Shown here: positions 10,382 through 23,390 of the stretch, in pieces
Numbering within the stretch: position 1 is the first letter of the stretch
Layout: every line of letters starts with the position of its first letter
Assembly (NCBI RefSeq): GCF_025118155.1
Contig: NW_026251402.1
Location: 248,001 to 312,000 of the forward strand
DNA from: Cokeromyces recurvatus
Lineage: Eukaryota > Mucoromycota > Mucoromycetes > Mucorales > Mucoraceae
Direction of reading: 5' to 3'
DNA: 64,000 nt
Made by a program: the position numbers and the translations under genes
The notes under the pieces: generated by a model
What the model was told of the DNA's origin: nothing
Databases searched by the model: none
What the model saw: the letters and a program-made list of their open reading frames with translations, nothing else

Positions 10382-12948
10382 ATGATAAGTAATATTTATC
10401 AACAGCCCCATCAAAACGATTATAATATTGCTCGCTATTCTTATCATAATTGGACTAATTCACTTTATAAATTGAAAACACATATTTATTCTAAACACAT
10501 TCTTCCTTTACGATCGTTTTCAATTAGAAAGGATTCGTCGACTGTTGTTCCCCAACCACAGAGTAATAAATTAAATAGCACAGAGAATGGAAGTCTATTT
10601 TTGAATCCTTCTACAGCATCCTATAGTAGTGATGGATATTCAAGTGACCATGATCAAGACCAATCTAAAGGATATATCACTGCTGCTAAAGGTAACCATA
10701 GATATAGTAACGATTTCAAGGCACATTATGTATTGGGTGATGATACGGCAAAAATAACACCACAGAAAAAGAGTCAAACATGTCCTAATCTTTCCACTAT
10801 GATGACGATGATGGCCACAGATATTAGTCAACGCCCTTTACCTCCCTTGCCCTTAGAGGATGAAACCGTCTTTAACAGTGCTTTAAGTCTTAAACTGGAT
10901 GATAGTTTCCCTACTGCAAGTGGATTAAAAAGACCAACAACAACAATGGATCTAGCATCCAAAGGTCAAGTTCATATTAAGCGTGCGACTACATGGCTAG
11001 AATTAGCTAGTCAAAGAGTACTGTCATCATCTCATCAAATAAAGAACAATATTGGTCAAATGCTAAGTCAGAAATACCAAACTGCTTCAGAGAATGTACT
11101 CCTCCAATTGAAAAACCATAAGAAAAACAAAGTTTTAACTATCTCATCACAACGATATACCTCTGACATTCAATCCACTGATTTTATTATGAGTGATAGT
11201 GATAGTAGTGACGAATATTCTTCTTCTGAAATGGGGGAAAATCATGATATCTACAGAGAAGCTGATCAACAATTAACAACAGCAGCAAATAAGAACAAAT
11301 TACAACAAAAATGCATATCTACTAATGAAACAGACACTGTTCATTTTGCTTTTTTAAGGTATAAAACAAAAAAAAAATCTGTTTGAATAACAGTATGCGA
11401 TGTTTAACAATCATGATTTCAAAATTTGAACAAAACCTTTTGTTTTTATTTAGAAACCAATTAGAACAAAAAATTAAAGATTCGAAACAAAAACAAGCTA
11501 ATAGTGATATTGAAAAGAGCAAAGCTATTATCGCACCAAAAAGGATAATGTATTGCAGAGGTAAAGATAACAATAACAACAGCAACCAAAAAAAAAAAAA
11601 AAAAAAAAAAAAAAACTTTTCTTTGTAATTTAATAAAATACTCTTTTTCATTCAGTTTTGCAAATAAATAATCTAGCTTCAGTTCGTGGTAGGCATCTCT
11701 TTTGAAAATAAATAATGTTATACTAATTTATATAAATATGTATATATATTTTTTTAATAGATTGTGATTATGAAATATGTATCCGGCTTAATGATGAAAT
11801 TATATCCACTAAGAGAGGTATATTACGTAAAGTTCAAAACACTGCAGTTTCAGATAGATCGTACGATGATCCGTTAGTCATGTAAATTTTAATATATTTT
11901 TATTAATACGTTATAAAAAAAAACTGTCTTAACTTGTTTTATTATTATTATTAAAGTGAAGCTGAAGAACCATTTTTACTTAACTTTACAGTTGCTGCAC
12001 GCCATACAAACACACTTATTCGTGATAAGTTATTAAAGATGGGCTTCTGGCGATCCAATAGACGAAGAACAACAGAGATTATACATACCAAGCTTCCTCT
12101 TATTGGATATGCATGTTTAAACTTTGAGAATAAAATGGATGTATTAGAGCAAGGAATTTCACGTTTTAGATTGAAAAAGTTTGACGGCAATTCATCTAAT
12201 CGTTGGATCAATATTGAATTACTTATCGATATTAGAGTAACAGAAACTGTATCTACTGTTCCTTGTCGTCGTTTCCCTTGGTCTTTTGAGTCTCAAGAGA
12301 GTTCTTTCTCTTTTCATGAAAGCTCAGAGGATACAAAACAGATTTCAGAAGAGCTATTAAAATCTCAGAAACACTGTCTAAAGGGTGATTATTTAACTGT
12401 CTATACAAGAGGCAAGGCTTATCCTGTAAGTATATTGACATGCGAAAAAAGAGAAAGAATGAGTATACGATTGATATCATTATTATTATTATAGACATGG
12501 AAGCGTTATTGGGTCATTGCAAAGGAAGACCAACTCATTTTATACGATTTCACATATAAGGTTAGATATTGTATATATGATAAAAATTAAAATAATATTC
12601 ATAAATATAAATATATATAAATGTATACAGGATAGCAAGGAACCATTAGGTGTTATACCTTTAACATATTTACTATCAGTTAATAAACCTTCATTGGATG
12701 ATTGTGAAAACACTGGAATCGCTAGAACGACTGGATTTGTATTGCAATTCAGTAAAAGTAATCCACTCGTGTTTAAAACAGTTCGTCTAGACCAAGAAGA
12801 AGAACTGGAAGGAAAAATTTTCATCTATGGTGATAACGAACTGAATACAAATTATTGGCGTAAAGCACTTGTTAGTCTCCAAGACTCAAATGAAACTGTT
12901 CATGGTAACAGAATTGAAGCCCTTATGGATTTGCGCTATCTATGGTAA
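10382..12948 (+). CDS. anillin-like protein with C-terminal PH domain
   Basis: Seven exons (10382-11358, 11454-11560, 11656-11688, 11761-11881, 11957-12425, 12495-12560, 12631-12948) encode about 696 residues. The first 380 residues are disordered, rich in Ser and Asn, with a Pro motif RPLPPLPLEDE. Around residues 385-565 is a beta-rich region resembling the anillin-homology/C2-like domain (EEPFLLNFTVAARHTNTLI, PLIGYACLNFENKMDV). A PH domain follows at about 555-695: GDYLTVYTRGKAYPTWKRYW, then DQLILYDFTYKDSKEPLGVI and a closing WRKALVSLQD helix. This AHD-PH order is that of anillins and of fungal Mid1/Mid2/Bud4-type septum organisers, which tether septins or the contractile ring to membrane. 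A role in septation is inferred; Mucorales hyphae are mostly aseptate, so the site of action is open. It is convergent with the transporter downstream. Confidence 0.75.
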
Positions 12949-13355
12949 TGAAGGAAAAAATAAATAAATAAATAACTCCATTGTTATATAATTAAAACAG
13001 GTAATATTATCACTTAAATATTCCTTTACTCTCCCCTAAAAAAAAAAAAAGAGAGAGAAAGAAAGAATTGTTTAATTTATTAAGAATTAATAAAGTATAT
13101 AAATATATATATATTTTTTTTTGTCTAAGCATAATTCATATTTATTAATATTATTTTATTACCCTTTCTTTGTGAGTTTGAGAAAAAAAAAGGGGGGAAA
13201 TAGAGCTATACTATTTATTTACAGCATATATATAAAAAAAAAAAAAAATGAATATGTACAATACATATGTAAATGTATATATAATAACAAGATGAAATAA
13301 AATAATATATAAATATATATAACTATATAAATATATACATATATACATATATATA
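12949..13355. other. convergent intergenic region
   Basis: This is the space between the 3' ends of the anillin-like gene and the transporter. It holds AATAAA-like signals (for example around 12958-12974) and TA-rich sequence, and should contain both polyadenylation regions. No gene is seen. Confidence 0.6.
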
Positions 13356-14750
13356 TTATGACTTCTTAAAATCAGCAACCAAGGCTTCAATAGAAGAAAT
13401 AGTACCAAAAACAAGACCAACAACGCCCATCAACATGGTTAATCCACACCAAGCAAGCTCGTAAATAGGTTTATTACGGAAACCTGTCAATTTAAAGTAG
13501 AAAATGATGGGAAAGATCAAAATCAAAGCACAGTTTGCAAAGGAACCAATCAAGGACATTAAATCATCAAAATGAGGAATAACAGCACCAATGACGCCAA
13601 CAAAAACAACAGTCAAGATACGAAGACATGCACGGATCAAAAACTCTTTTACGACACCAAAACGTTCAACAGTAATATTGAGCATTTCTTCAACGTCTAA
13701 AGCGAATGAAGTAAGCAAGATAGGTGCAGCTGTGATAACATGGAAAGTCATAATACTGATGGCAATCATTTTTGGGACACCATTTGAGATTGAATTATAG
13801 ACAGGAGATTGCACTGTATCACCGTAGACATAATAACCAGGTACGGCAGTAGCAAAATATAAAATAACACATGTAGTTAAACCACCAGCAACTACTTTAG
13901 GCCAATCACGAGGCTTTTTCATAGAGGCTTCGACATGAGGATAGACAACATTACCACCAAAACTAAAACAAATTGTACTTAAAGCGATAGGGAATTTAGG
14001 CCAGATAACAGTATCATGATGAATATTTTGAAGAGTTTTGTGATCAATACCAGCAACAACGATAACAATGATAACAACAACAGCAGTAGCAGCAGCACCT
14101 AAAGCACTCATGAAAGCTACTTCTTTCATTGATTTGACCAAAATAAAAGGAATGGCAACGATAACACAAGAAATAATACTCCAGGGTAAAACACCAAGTT
14201 CAGCCTTTGTGCCTGCACAAAGCTCATTCAAGTTAGAACCAGAAAGCACCATATACAAAATAGGAGCACCAAGTAAAATCCAAGAATTAAAGAAAAAAGT
14301 TACCCAGCCGCCTACAGCACCAAAGCATGTTGTTGCAATTTCCTTATAGGTTGATAAACGTTGCTTGCCATTCGCATATAAACATCGAATAAGTAAAACA
14401 GCTGTATACATAGACATTGTCCAAGATAAAAATAAAATAAGAAGACCGATCCAACCGCCTAAACGAAGGGCATAGGGAAGACCAAGAGTACCAGTACCTG
14501 CTACAACACAGACAACATTAAAATATGCAAGAAATGAAGAGCCAGCATGTTCACGATTAACGTCAATAATGCCATTTTCATTATATTCTACTTCTGCCTC
14601 TATAATTTATTTATTATTATTCACTTTATTTTTTCTTATCGCTATTTCTATACTTGTGTTCAACATACCACTATAAGCATCAAATGTAACGGATCCTTCT
14701 TGGAAATCCCCTGCTCTCTTTTTATCTAGATCTGATAATTCAAATGACAT
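13356..14750 (-). CDS. vacuolar amino acid transporter, AAAP/AVT family
   Basis: Two exons on the minus strand (14750-14669 and 14599-13356) encode about 441 residues. A hydrophilic N-terminus (MSFELSDLDKKRAGDF) is followed by the AAAP signature of the first membrane segment, AGTGTLGLPYALRLGGWIG. About ten to eleven hydrophobic segments then run to the C-terminus. Other family marks are ICFSFGGNVVYPHVEASMKK and ATAVPGYYVYGD. Members exchange neutral amino acids for protons, and AVT proteins do so at the vacuole membrane. AVT1-like is the best fit, but substrate and membrane cannot be told from sequence, and the long N-terminal extension of yeast Avt1 is absent. A TATA box and a Gcn4-type TGACTCA site lie upstream. 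Confidence 0.87.
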
Positions 14751-14908
14751 TTATATATGTATATATATATGTGTATATATATTTTTAGAATTCTTTTCTC
14801 TCTTTGTATATAAAAAAAATAGACGCTTCTTAGAAATTATAAAAAAAGAAAGAAAAAAAAAAGTTAAAGAAAAGAATAAAAATGGGGAAATCATATAAAA
14901 ACCGACCC

Positions 14909-14916
14909 TTTTTATA
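14909..14916 (-). promoter_or_regulatory. TATA box of the amino acid transporter
   Basis: Minus-strand TATAAAAA lies about 160 bases upstream of the transporter start codon and is a plausible core promoter element. Confidence 0.4.
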
Positions 14917-15253
14917 CATGCATTTCGTGAGTTTCAAATAGAGGTCTAATTATTGAACATGTTTTAAATGCCAAAAAAAAATTGATTCCATGTTCCAATC
15001 AAATTCGATTATTCGTGTTTTTTTGATAACCGTATTTGAATTTCAGTCCGAAGTCTTCCTAAAAATCAGAAATTCGAGCATAACAAAAATTAATTACAAT
15101 GGTTACTATTGACGTAATTTTTAAGGTTGAGGAAACACAAATGTATTCCTTATTATAGTATGAGTTAGGTATAAACACCCAAGAAGCCTGATTTAATTTT
15201 ACAGTTCATTTTATCCCTTATGTCTACGCGCATTTTGATTGGCTTTGAAGCCA

Positions 15254-15260
15254 TGACTCA
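15254..15260. promoter_or_regulatory. Gcn4/CPC1-type site TGACTCA with nearby CCAAT box
   Basis: TGACTCA is the consensus of the general amino-acid-control bZIP factor Gcn4/CPC1. It lies about 500 bases upstream of the amino acid transporter start. ATTGG (a CCAAT box on the minus strand) is at 15238-15242. The sequence match is direct; function is inferred. Confidence 0.35.
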
Positions 15261-18200
15261 ACTTTTTTTTTTTTTTTTTTTTTTTACATTACACAAGAAT
15301 AAGATTAAATTCCGTCTTCTTTTATAGTTTAATTTTCTAATTATAAAAAGAAGAGGAAAGGTATACTAGGATCATTTACATTATTGGAGCAAAATAAGAA
15401 CATAGTAAAAACATAGTAAAAACATAAGAAAACCATTTCTATGTTACATTACATTATATATCAAGCATGTAATTTTTTTTCACTTCTCTTTTTAAAAAAA
15501 AAAATTAAATGATCCGTACTTTGATTTATTCTATCGAAAATAAAAAATATATATGGAATTTTATGTTTCATAGATGTAATATAAGCATTATTTTTATGAC
15601 AAATAAGCATATTTTTTCTATAAATGAGTTGTTACGTTCAATGATTATTGCTTTATTAGGATAATTAAATTAAAACATTTTAAAGTAGATAAAAAGATTG
15701 CTCTTTTACTTAAAATAATAAAGGACCAACTACTTATAGCCAAGAACAAAAATTTAAAATGCCCTCACTATTAACGAATATAATGTAAAGGCAATCTTAA
15801 CTAATATGTCTTTTTTTTTTTTTTTTGAATGCAAAAAGTAAATATACACACATATTTATTTCTTTTATCATGAATATTAGCCAAGGATAATAATTGCACA
15901 TCTTCAACATTTATGCATGTATGTATTTTTTTTTTTTTTTGCTGTATAAGGATATTATTTGTCGATTTATAATGATAATAATTATCCGCATGTTTCACCA
16001 ATAACATAGCAAGTTTCTCTTAGTGTTATTTTTTTTTCCCTTGAACTTTACGGTTATAATAATACGGATACAATTTCTTTTTATTGTGAAGATTTAATAT
16101 TCTATGTTATAGAACTGACGTCTCTATTTTATATGTGAAAGCATGTAATTAAAAAATAGACTACATAATAAATATTTGCCGCATCACAGGCACTAAGCAG
16201 GATTATCACAATATATGACTTCACATTATTATATTATTTATACGAAACTATAACTCAGGGCCATACTATGGATTTATTAACCGATAAAAGTATAGGTTAA
16301 CCACTTGTTTATTATTTCGAAATATACGTTTCTTTTTAGAAAAAAAAAATCAACTGAAACATTTTTTTTCTTTTTTAAACATTTTGTTAGGAATAAAACA
16401 AGTTTTGAGAACGCTTTTTTTTTTTTTTATAAGCAATCGCCCTTTAAATACAACAAGCATCGTCAAAAAAGGACTTATTATTCAACTACACAAGTAGGCT
16501 TATTTATGCTATATAATATCTATCTAAATGTATATATTTAGCTTATGAAACCTAAAATAGACAATAAACAAAATGCGCTTATCAGTAAGCAATTAAACAA
16601 TATATGTATATCCTATACTTGTTTTAGATAAACTACTTTTGGGAGATGAATTTTTTTTAAAAGCGTAGAGGAAGTTAAAATAGAATTGTACACACGTTAA
16701 ATGAAATTAATTACTTATCAGCTAATTTAACAATATTTTGTCTGAAGACTTTATATCTAATGAAGATAGTCTGTTGATTCCAAGGTATAGAAAAGTCATT
16801 GATCAAGAATATAGTACAAATCTTAAAACGCCCAAGCTGGGTTACTACTGTTCACAGATCAAATTAATAACTTGAGTAGAAAAATATCTATATTTAAATG
16901 TCAATTCTGCTGTCTATCTTATTTGATTCAGGATTCATTTTTATCGATATAAGACACTATTATGTTTATTTTCTGTACTGTTAAAATAAATAACACCATT
17001 TTCAATCTATCTTTTATCTTAACACACTTATTACTAGACAAACGACTTAATGACATGTGGGATTGATGCGTATTGATCAGCCTTTCTATTTCTCTTTTCT
17101 ACTTCTGCTATTATAGTAAGAAGCAGTCATTTTGCTTAGTCTTTATAATTTAATTTTCTCAAATGCTTATCTAGAATAGTCGATCATTGTTGGGTTATAG
17201 TGTATGACAAACGTTTCAAAATTATGATTATTCTTTATCGATTACGTTTTATTATCATTGCTATTCCTGACTACTTCTCATAAATTATATACTCACTAGG
17301 TTACCCTTTCATTTTCTCCCTTTTCACTGAGATCCTCTTTAGAATATAATTTTCTACCTTTTTACAAACAAAAAAAAGAAAAGATAGTGTTATTAAATTA
17401 ACCGTAAATGGATAATTACTATCAGACCATTAACCTGAATATCAATGCAAAGTAAAAGAAGATAAATTGGATATGATATTGAAAACTTTATTGGAAAAAA
17501 ATAGCTTTGAACATACATACATGCATGATAGAAAAAAAAAAAAAAAAGAGTGGAACATCCAAAGATTTTGTCTTCCCCACATAAGACAGATTAATACGGG
17601 TAAAGACTGTATAGAATCGTGTGAAATTTACACTCTTACGAACAAAAAGAAAATTATATTATATCTAATCATTATACAGCCTTGTATGAGATTATGTATT
17701 AATCAGCAAAATTTACAAGAGAAAATCCAGAACAATACTTACTTAATCATCTGAATCTATTCTAACTGATAGTTTACATATAAAGAACCCTTAAAATAAT
17801 AATATCTATCGAAAGTATATACTGGAATCATTATGTTTTACGTGTTTCTGTAATTATAAATAACCGTGCAGTCAAGTATATGAATGCATGTACGCTATAT
17901 AGTAACTTATTTCTTTTGTTTATTTAAAAAATTATCAAAGCACGAATATGAATAAAATAAGGTGATCGCATTATTCTTGGTAGCGCAAAGTCATATTATG
18001 CAATAATTACATTTAGAAAAAAAAAGAAAATACACTTGGAAGGCATTTAATAGCTTTATTTTCTTTTGAACATTTATGATATTTGTCATACATTATTTGC
18101 ATTCTGCTATAACACAGTAAATCAAGAAAGGACTATGAAACTTGGTTAAAAATAATTCCCTATCTACCAACTAATTTTTGTAATATTATATAGTATAAAA

Positions 18201-18891
18201 CAAAACAAAAAATACCTTCTTTTTTTGGAATATAAGAAAGCATTTAATTATAATATCTTTTCTGTTAGCTAAGATTTTCAGATACAAAGTCTTTCTTTTT
18301 TTATATATATATATTTGTATAAATATATATAAAAATTCCGCATAAATCTACAAAGGAAACTAATTTTCCGTAATATTCATTTTCTCACATAAAAATCCTA
18401 CCTTTCATTTGTCAGTTATGAGCTCTTTGAAGATTATGAAATATGAACTATTTTTTATGAATTAAAGCGTCCACTCTTTTTTTTTTTAGGAAAAAATTAT
18501 AATAGTTATTTTTGATATTATCACTAGGAAAAAATTAGCATATTCAACAACATGAAAGAGTATGGTTACATACATAATTACAATACAATGAATGATTTTA
18601 CTTTGAGTTGGGAGAATGCTGAAAATGAAAAAATATATTCCATCATGTGAAGTTTAATATAGTGTAAATCTCCCTGGGAAGAAAGGCAATTTTTGAAAGA
18701 TATTCTCTTTTTATCTATTTTTTTTTCTAGCATTTAGGAGAATTATATAAACTTAAAAAAAAAGGATCATAAAAATGCTTTAAATAAGTGTTACTTGACA
18801 CTTGAAAGAAAATATTTAGACGCACAAAAAAATAATTTATCTCACAAAACAAAACAAAACAAAAAAAAAAAGGCCCTTATTTTAGTTCCTG

Positions 18892-18898
18892 TATAAAA
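18892..18898 (+). promoter_or_regulatory. TATA box of the beta-glucosidase
   Basis: TATAAAA lies about 85 bases upstream of the beta-glucosidase start codon, in a suitable position for a core promoter. Confidence 0.45.
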
Positions 18899-18979
18899 GT
18901 GCAATTAAAATTATATTTTCTCCATTCAATATTTAAATTTGCTTTTATTTTAAAAAGGTTTATTATAACCAAAAAAAAA

Positions 18980-21427
18980 ATGTATTTTTCTTCACTTTCT
19001 TCTATAGCTTTATCTCTTTTGGCTACTATTTATGCTACAAATATAATTGTTGAAGCTAAAGTAGACATTCTTTCTTGGGATGATGCTTATACAAAAGCTA
19101 AAACTCTAGTAGATCAAATGTCTCTCGAACATAAGGTCAACATTACTACTGGTGTAGGTTGGATGGTAGATATTTGCGTAGGTAATACTTATGCTACCAC
19201 AAATCCCGATTTCCCTTCTCTTTGTCTACAGGATGCGCCTCTTGGAATACGTTTTGCTGATAACGTTACATCTGGCGTTTCTGGCATTAATGCTGCTGCT
19301 TCATTTGATAGAAAGGCTATTCTTGATCGTGGTTGCTATATTGGTAAGGAATTCTATAATAAAGGTATTCATGTTGCTTTGGGACCCGCTATGAACTTTA
19401 TGAGAAGTCCAGAAGGTGGTAGGGGTTGGGAGTCTGGAGGTGAAGACCCCTATCTGCAAGGTGTCATGGCTTCAGAGATGGTGAAAGGCATTCAAAGAGA
19501 AGGTGTCATTGCTACTGCAAAGCATTATATTTTAAACGACCAAGAACTTAATCGAACTACAGGCTCATCTGATGTTGATCAAAGAGCATTGCATGAGATT
19601 TATGTATGGCCCTTTGCACGTGCTGTTGAAGCTGGTGTAGGCTCTATCATGTGCTCATATAATAAACTAAATGGTACTTACGCTTGTGAAGACGATTACA
19701 CATTAAATACTGTCTTAAAGGGCGAACTTGGTTTCAAGGGCTTTGTTCAATCCGACTGGGCAGCTACTATGTCTACAGTCCCCTCTGCAAATGCAGGCCT
19801 TGATATGACTATGCCTGGCGATATTACCTTCCAATCCGGAGACTCCTATTTTGGTGCTAATCTAACAGATGCTGTCAAAAGGAAAGATGTTGCTGAAGAA
19901 CGCGTTACTGATATGGCTACACGTATTGTTGCTTCATGGTACAAAATGCGTCAAGATACTAATTTCCCAAAGACAACTATTAATGCTTTTGTTCGTGATA
20001 AAGCCGCTTATAACAATGTTCAAGCAGACCATGGAAAATTAGTTCGTGAAATGGGTGCTGCTTCCTGTGTTCTTCTCAAGAATTCGGGTATTCTCCCTAT
20101 TAGCAATAAAGTTAAGAAAATCGCCCTAATTGGTAGTGATAGCAAAGTTAATCCAGAGTAAATGTTATACTCCTTAATTACTAAAATAGGGTGCATTTGA
20201 ATGCTAAAAAATCTATTTTTTTTTCTATCCTATAGTGGTCCTAACGGTTGTGTTGATCATGGTTGTAATATTGGCCATCTTGCTCAGGGTTGGGGATCTG
20301 GTACATCTGACTTCCCCTACCTGATTGATGTAAGCATATATATATATATATATATATATATACAAGAAAAGAAAGGCTTATATCATATGCTGATGTTTTT
20401 CTCCCATCCCTCCTCCTTAATTTAGCCTTATACTGGTATCTCTAATGCATTAAGTAAGAGCGTAAAGATTTCATTAGCTACTGATGATTATGATCTTAAA
20501 GCAGCAGCTTCAGCTGCTAAGGATGCGGACATTGCATTTGTCTTTTCTAGTGCTGATTCTGGTGAAGGCTACATTGATGTTGATGGTAATATTGGTGATC
20601 GTAAGAATCTTACTTTATGGCACAATGGTGATAACCTGGTAATAATGAAGCAATATATATATATGTATATATGTATATTTTTATATATATTTAGTAATAT
20701 TTAAACAATTCAACTTATTATGCATTCATTATAGATTCAAGCTGTTGCAAATATTAATAAAAACACTGTTGTTATTATTAATTCTGTGGGGGCTGTCCTT
20801 ATGCCCTGGATTAATCATCCTAATATTAAAGCTGTTGTTTGGCCTGGTCTTTCTGGTCAAGAATCTGGTAATTCTTTAGCAGACATTCTTACAGGTAAAG
20901 TTAATCCTTCTGGTCGTCTTCCTTATACTATCGCCAAAAAAGCTTCTGATTATAACGCTGCGATTGACCCTGCTGATACTGTTGTCTATAAGGAGTCACT
21001 TTTAGTTGGTTACAGATGGTTTGATCATGCTAATATTGAGCCACTCTTCCCATTCGGTCATGGCTTGTCTTATACTACATTTAAATACAGCAGTTTGGGG
21101 GTTAAGGTTTCTGGTAAGAGCGATTCAATTAAAGTTACTACAACTCTTTCAGTTAGGAATACTGGTAAATATAATGGTGCTGAAGTTGTTCAAGCTTATA
21201 TTTCATTCCCTATGGATGCTGGTGAACCCCCTAAAGTCCTCCGTGGCTTTGAAAAAATTTTCCTTAAGAAGGGCAAAAGTAAAACTATTACTATAGAATT
21301 CACCAAGACTGAGCTTAGTATTTGGGATACATCCTCTAATTCTTGGGTAATCCCATCTGGTAAATTCACTGTTCATATTGGTGCTTCTAGTCGTGATATT
21401 CGTCAAACTGCTACCTTTCATCTTTAA
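18980..21427 (+). CDS. secreted GH3 beta-glucosidase
   Basis: Four exons (18980-20157, 20236-20329, 20426-20638, 20735-21427) encode about 725 residues. The ATG at 18980 was chosen because it opens a classic signal peptide ([14 protein letters not shown]) ending near residue 26; the frame is open further upstream but lacks an ATG. GH3 landmarks follow in order: the N-terminal barrel with [34 protein letters not shown] and KHYILNDQE; the catalytic nucleophile Asp in [10 protein letters not shown]; the alpha/beta sandwich domain ending near [20 protein letters not shown]; and a C-terminal fibronectin-III-like domain from YRWFD onward ([12 protein letters not shown]). The enzyme hydrolyses terminal beta-D-glucosides such as cellobiose outside the cell. 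The size fits fungal GH3 enzymes of about 710-750 residues. It stands alone, with no other cellulase nearby. Confidence 0.93.
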
Positions 21428-23390
21428 TTTTGGCCTATATATATTATTACAGTATCTAGAAAATAAAAAGGATGCTAATGACTGTATTTCCAATATATCA
21501 TAGAAATAAACTGATGCATATTAGTTCATTTATCTTTAAAACTATTACATAAGAAAACATGAGGTTGGCTTTACTTTTTGAATTTATCGAAGCATAAGTC
21601 ATTTTATATTTCTTTCTAAATATGCATAATAAAATCCTATTTCGAAATGCGAAAAAAAAAAAGCTTGGATTATAAATCTAAGGAGTGCACTCATAATATA
21701 GCTAATTATTTATTGTCTTTAAATGAAACCGTTAACAAAAGGAGAATGAGTCTGAGGAGCTATATTAAAATAATTTGAAGAGGCAAGAGATTGATGATAT
21801 TGTTGAATTTGAATATGCTAGTAAGTACTAACCATGCAATATTTACACAAGACACTAAACTACGTTCATTTTAAGTCTGAAACTGATAATGTGCAATTAA
21901 GTAATAATAACCTATCTATCAGTAAAATCATGAAAAGAAAAGCTGTTAGTTCATTCAATGATGGAGCTCTTATAAATTCCAAAGACTCTAAAACTTTGAC
22001 GTTCATAACATTGATAAAAAGTTTTGATTTACACTCTATTATTGATCCTCTTTGATATTATAGGAACGTTCAATCTTTTATTCTCCTAGAGATCTGTGAT
22101 ACTACTAAAAGCTCAAAAATTTTTATTTATAGATAGCGAATAAGAATTTCTTCTTAAATTGTATACTGAAAAAGAAAATACAATATTATACTGTAATTTT
22201 ATTTATGTAGAAAATTATAACTAATGTAAATAAATAGCAACTAAATGGTATGCATAATAATTGGTCTCATTTTTTTTTTAGAAGTTTGTAAATATGAGAA
22301 ATACTAAAATATCTTTCCCGAATATTTCTTAATCACCTTAAAAAATGAATAGTTCTTTTGTTTGAAATTATGTGAACATTTGCATGTCTTTGAACAGAAA
22401 AGAAAATAATAATAATTATTTAACAAGTAACTTGATTTGCCTGAACTAAATATCGAACAATTTTCGTCTATTGTTGAGAACAGAGTTAAGCCTGATATAT
22501 TTAGTGATAAAGAAGATTTACATACAAGGATTTCTGAGGTGTATAAGAGTATTCCTTGGTGCATGCTAAAAAAAAAAATCAATCTAACACTCTGATGATA
22601 CTTCTTCCAAATGTTTAAATAAAGAGCCTCTCTATCCGTATTAAAAGCCTAAGTGTCATTCATTTATAAAAAAATTGCTGATTAGATGATTTCTGGCATG
22701 TTCGTTGGTGTTTTTTTTTTTATCAAATAGTCTACTAATTGAATGATCAAATCTGTTAATATGGGCCATACGTACTATAAATGCAAGACTATATACATAT
22801 AAGAACTTTTCAATTATTTGTTAAACATTCATTTGATAACAATACACATGATATGGCAGAATTCTATTAATAATGTATGTTTTATAGTCAAATGACACAA
22901 TATAACAGTAAACATATTTAGTGAAAAACAATTATGTGTTCGAATATTCTAACTGATATAACCTCAATTATATTTCTTTGGTAGTGTTATAGTCTTGTTT
23001 ATATATATACATATATAATATCAGTATTTGATTACACATACATACATACATACATATGCATATGGTAGAGACCCAATACAATTATATACATATATATATA
23101 TCTATATACATATATTATTACAAAAAAACACATATAGTATATGACTAATGTTTATCATAATGATTACATAACGTGTAAATAAGCCAATTATTTGAATAGA
23201 CTGATGTAATAATCCAATCAAATTGCTTCATTAGCGTTTCTTATCGTGTGAAATTTAAACAATACAACATGATTGATCTTGTTTCTATTAGTCTTTTTAT
23301 CTCTAATTTATTTATTTTTTTTTTCCACTACTAAGTTATATCTCTAATTCTTCTTTTATACATACATACATAAAACACGTACACACATAT
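21428..23390. other. 2-kb intergenic region with possible decayed coding fragments
   Basis: No intact gene. Two stretches look more protein-like than the background: an open frame at 21834-22055, and one at about 22435-22592 reading LPELNIEQFSSIVENRV and DKEDLHTRISEVYKSIPW. Neither was assigned to a family. The last kilobase is TA-rich with ATAC repeats near 23035-23056. Confidence 0.45.

Larger units (their letters stand above)
14751..18979. other. 4.2-kb gene-poor region
   Basis: No gene was recognised on either strand. The first 600 bases include the transporter promoter and the last 150 the beta-glucosidase promoter. The middle is AT-rich with many short homopolymers. Open frames at 16305-16541 (homopolymer-derived) and 17467-17754 (95 codons, no recognisable motif) have no support. 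Old, unrecognisable mobile-element debris is possible. Confidence 0.5.

Noticed and set aside
16305..16541. 78-codon plus-strand frame with Lys and Phe runs
   Set aside because: Derived mainly from A and T homopolymers; briefly considered as another mobile-element relic but no diagnostic motif was found.
17467..17754. 95-codon plus-strand open frame in the gene-poor region
   Set aside because: No recognisable domain, Lys/Ile/Asn-rich as expected by chance in AT-rich DNA.
23035..23110. Short repeated ATAC/TATA units as a possible CRISPR-like or structured array
   Set aside because: Simple dinucleotide and tetranucleotide repeats without spacers; the genome is eukaryotic.
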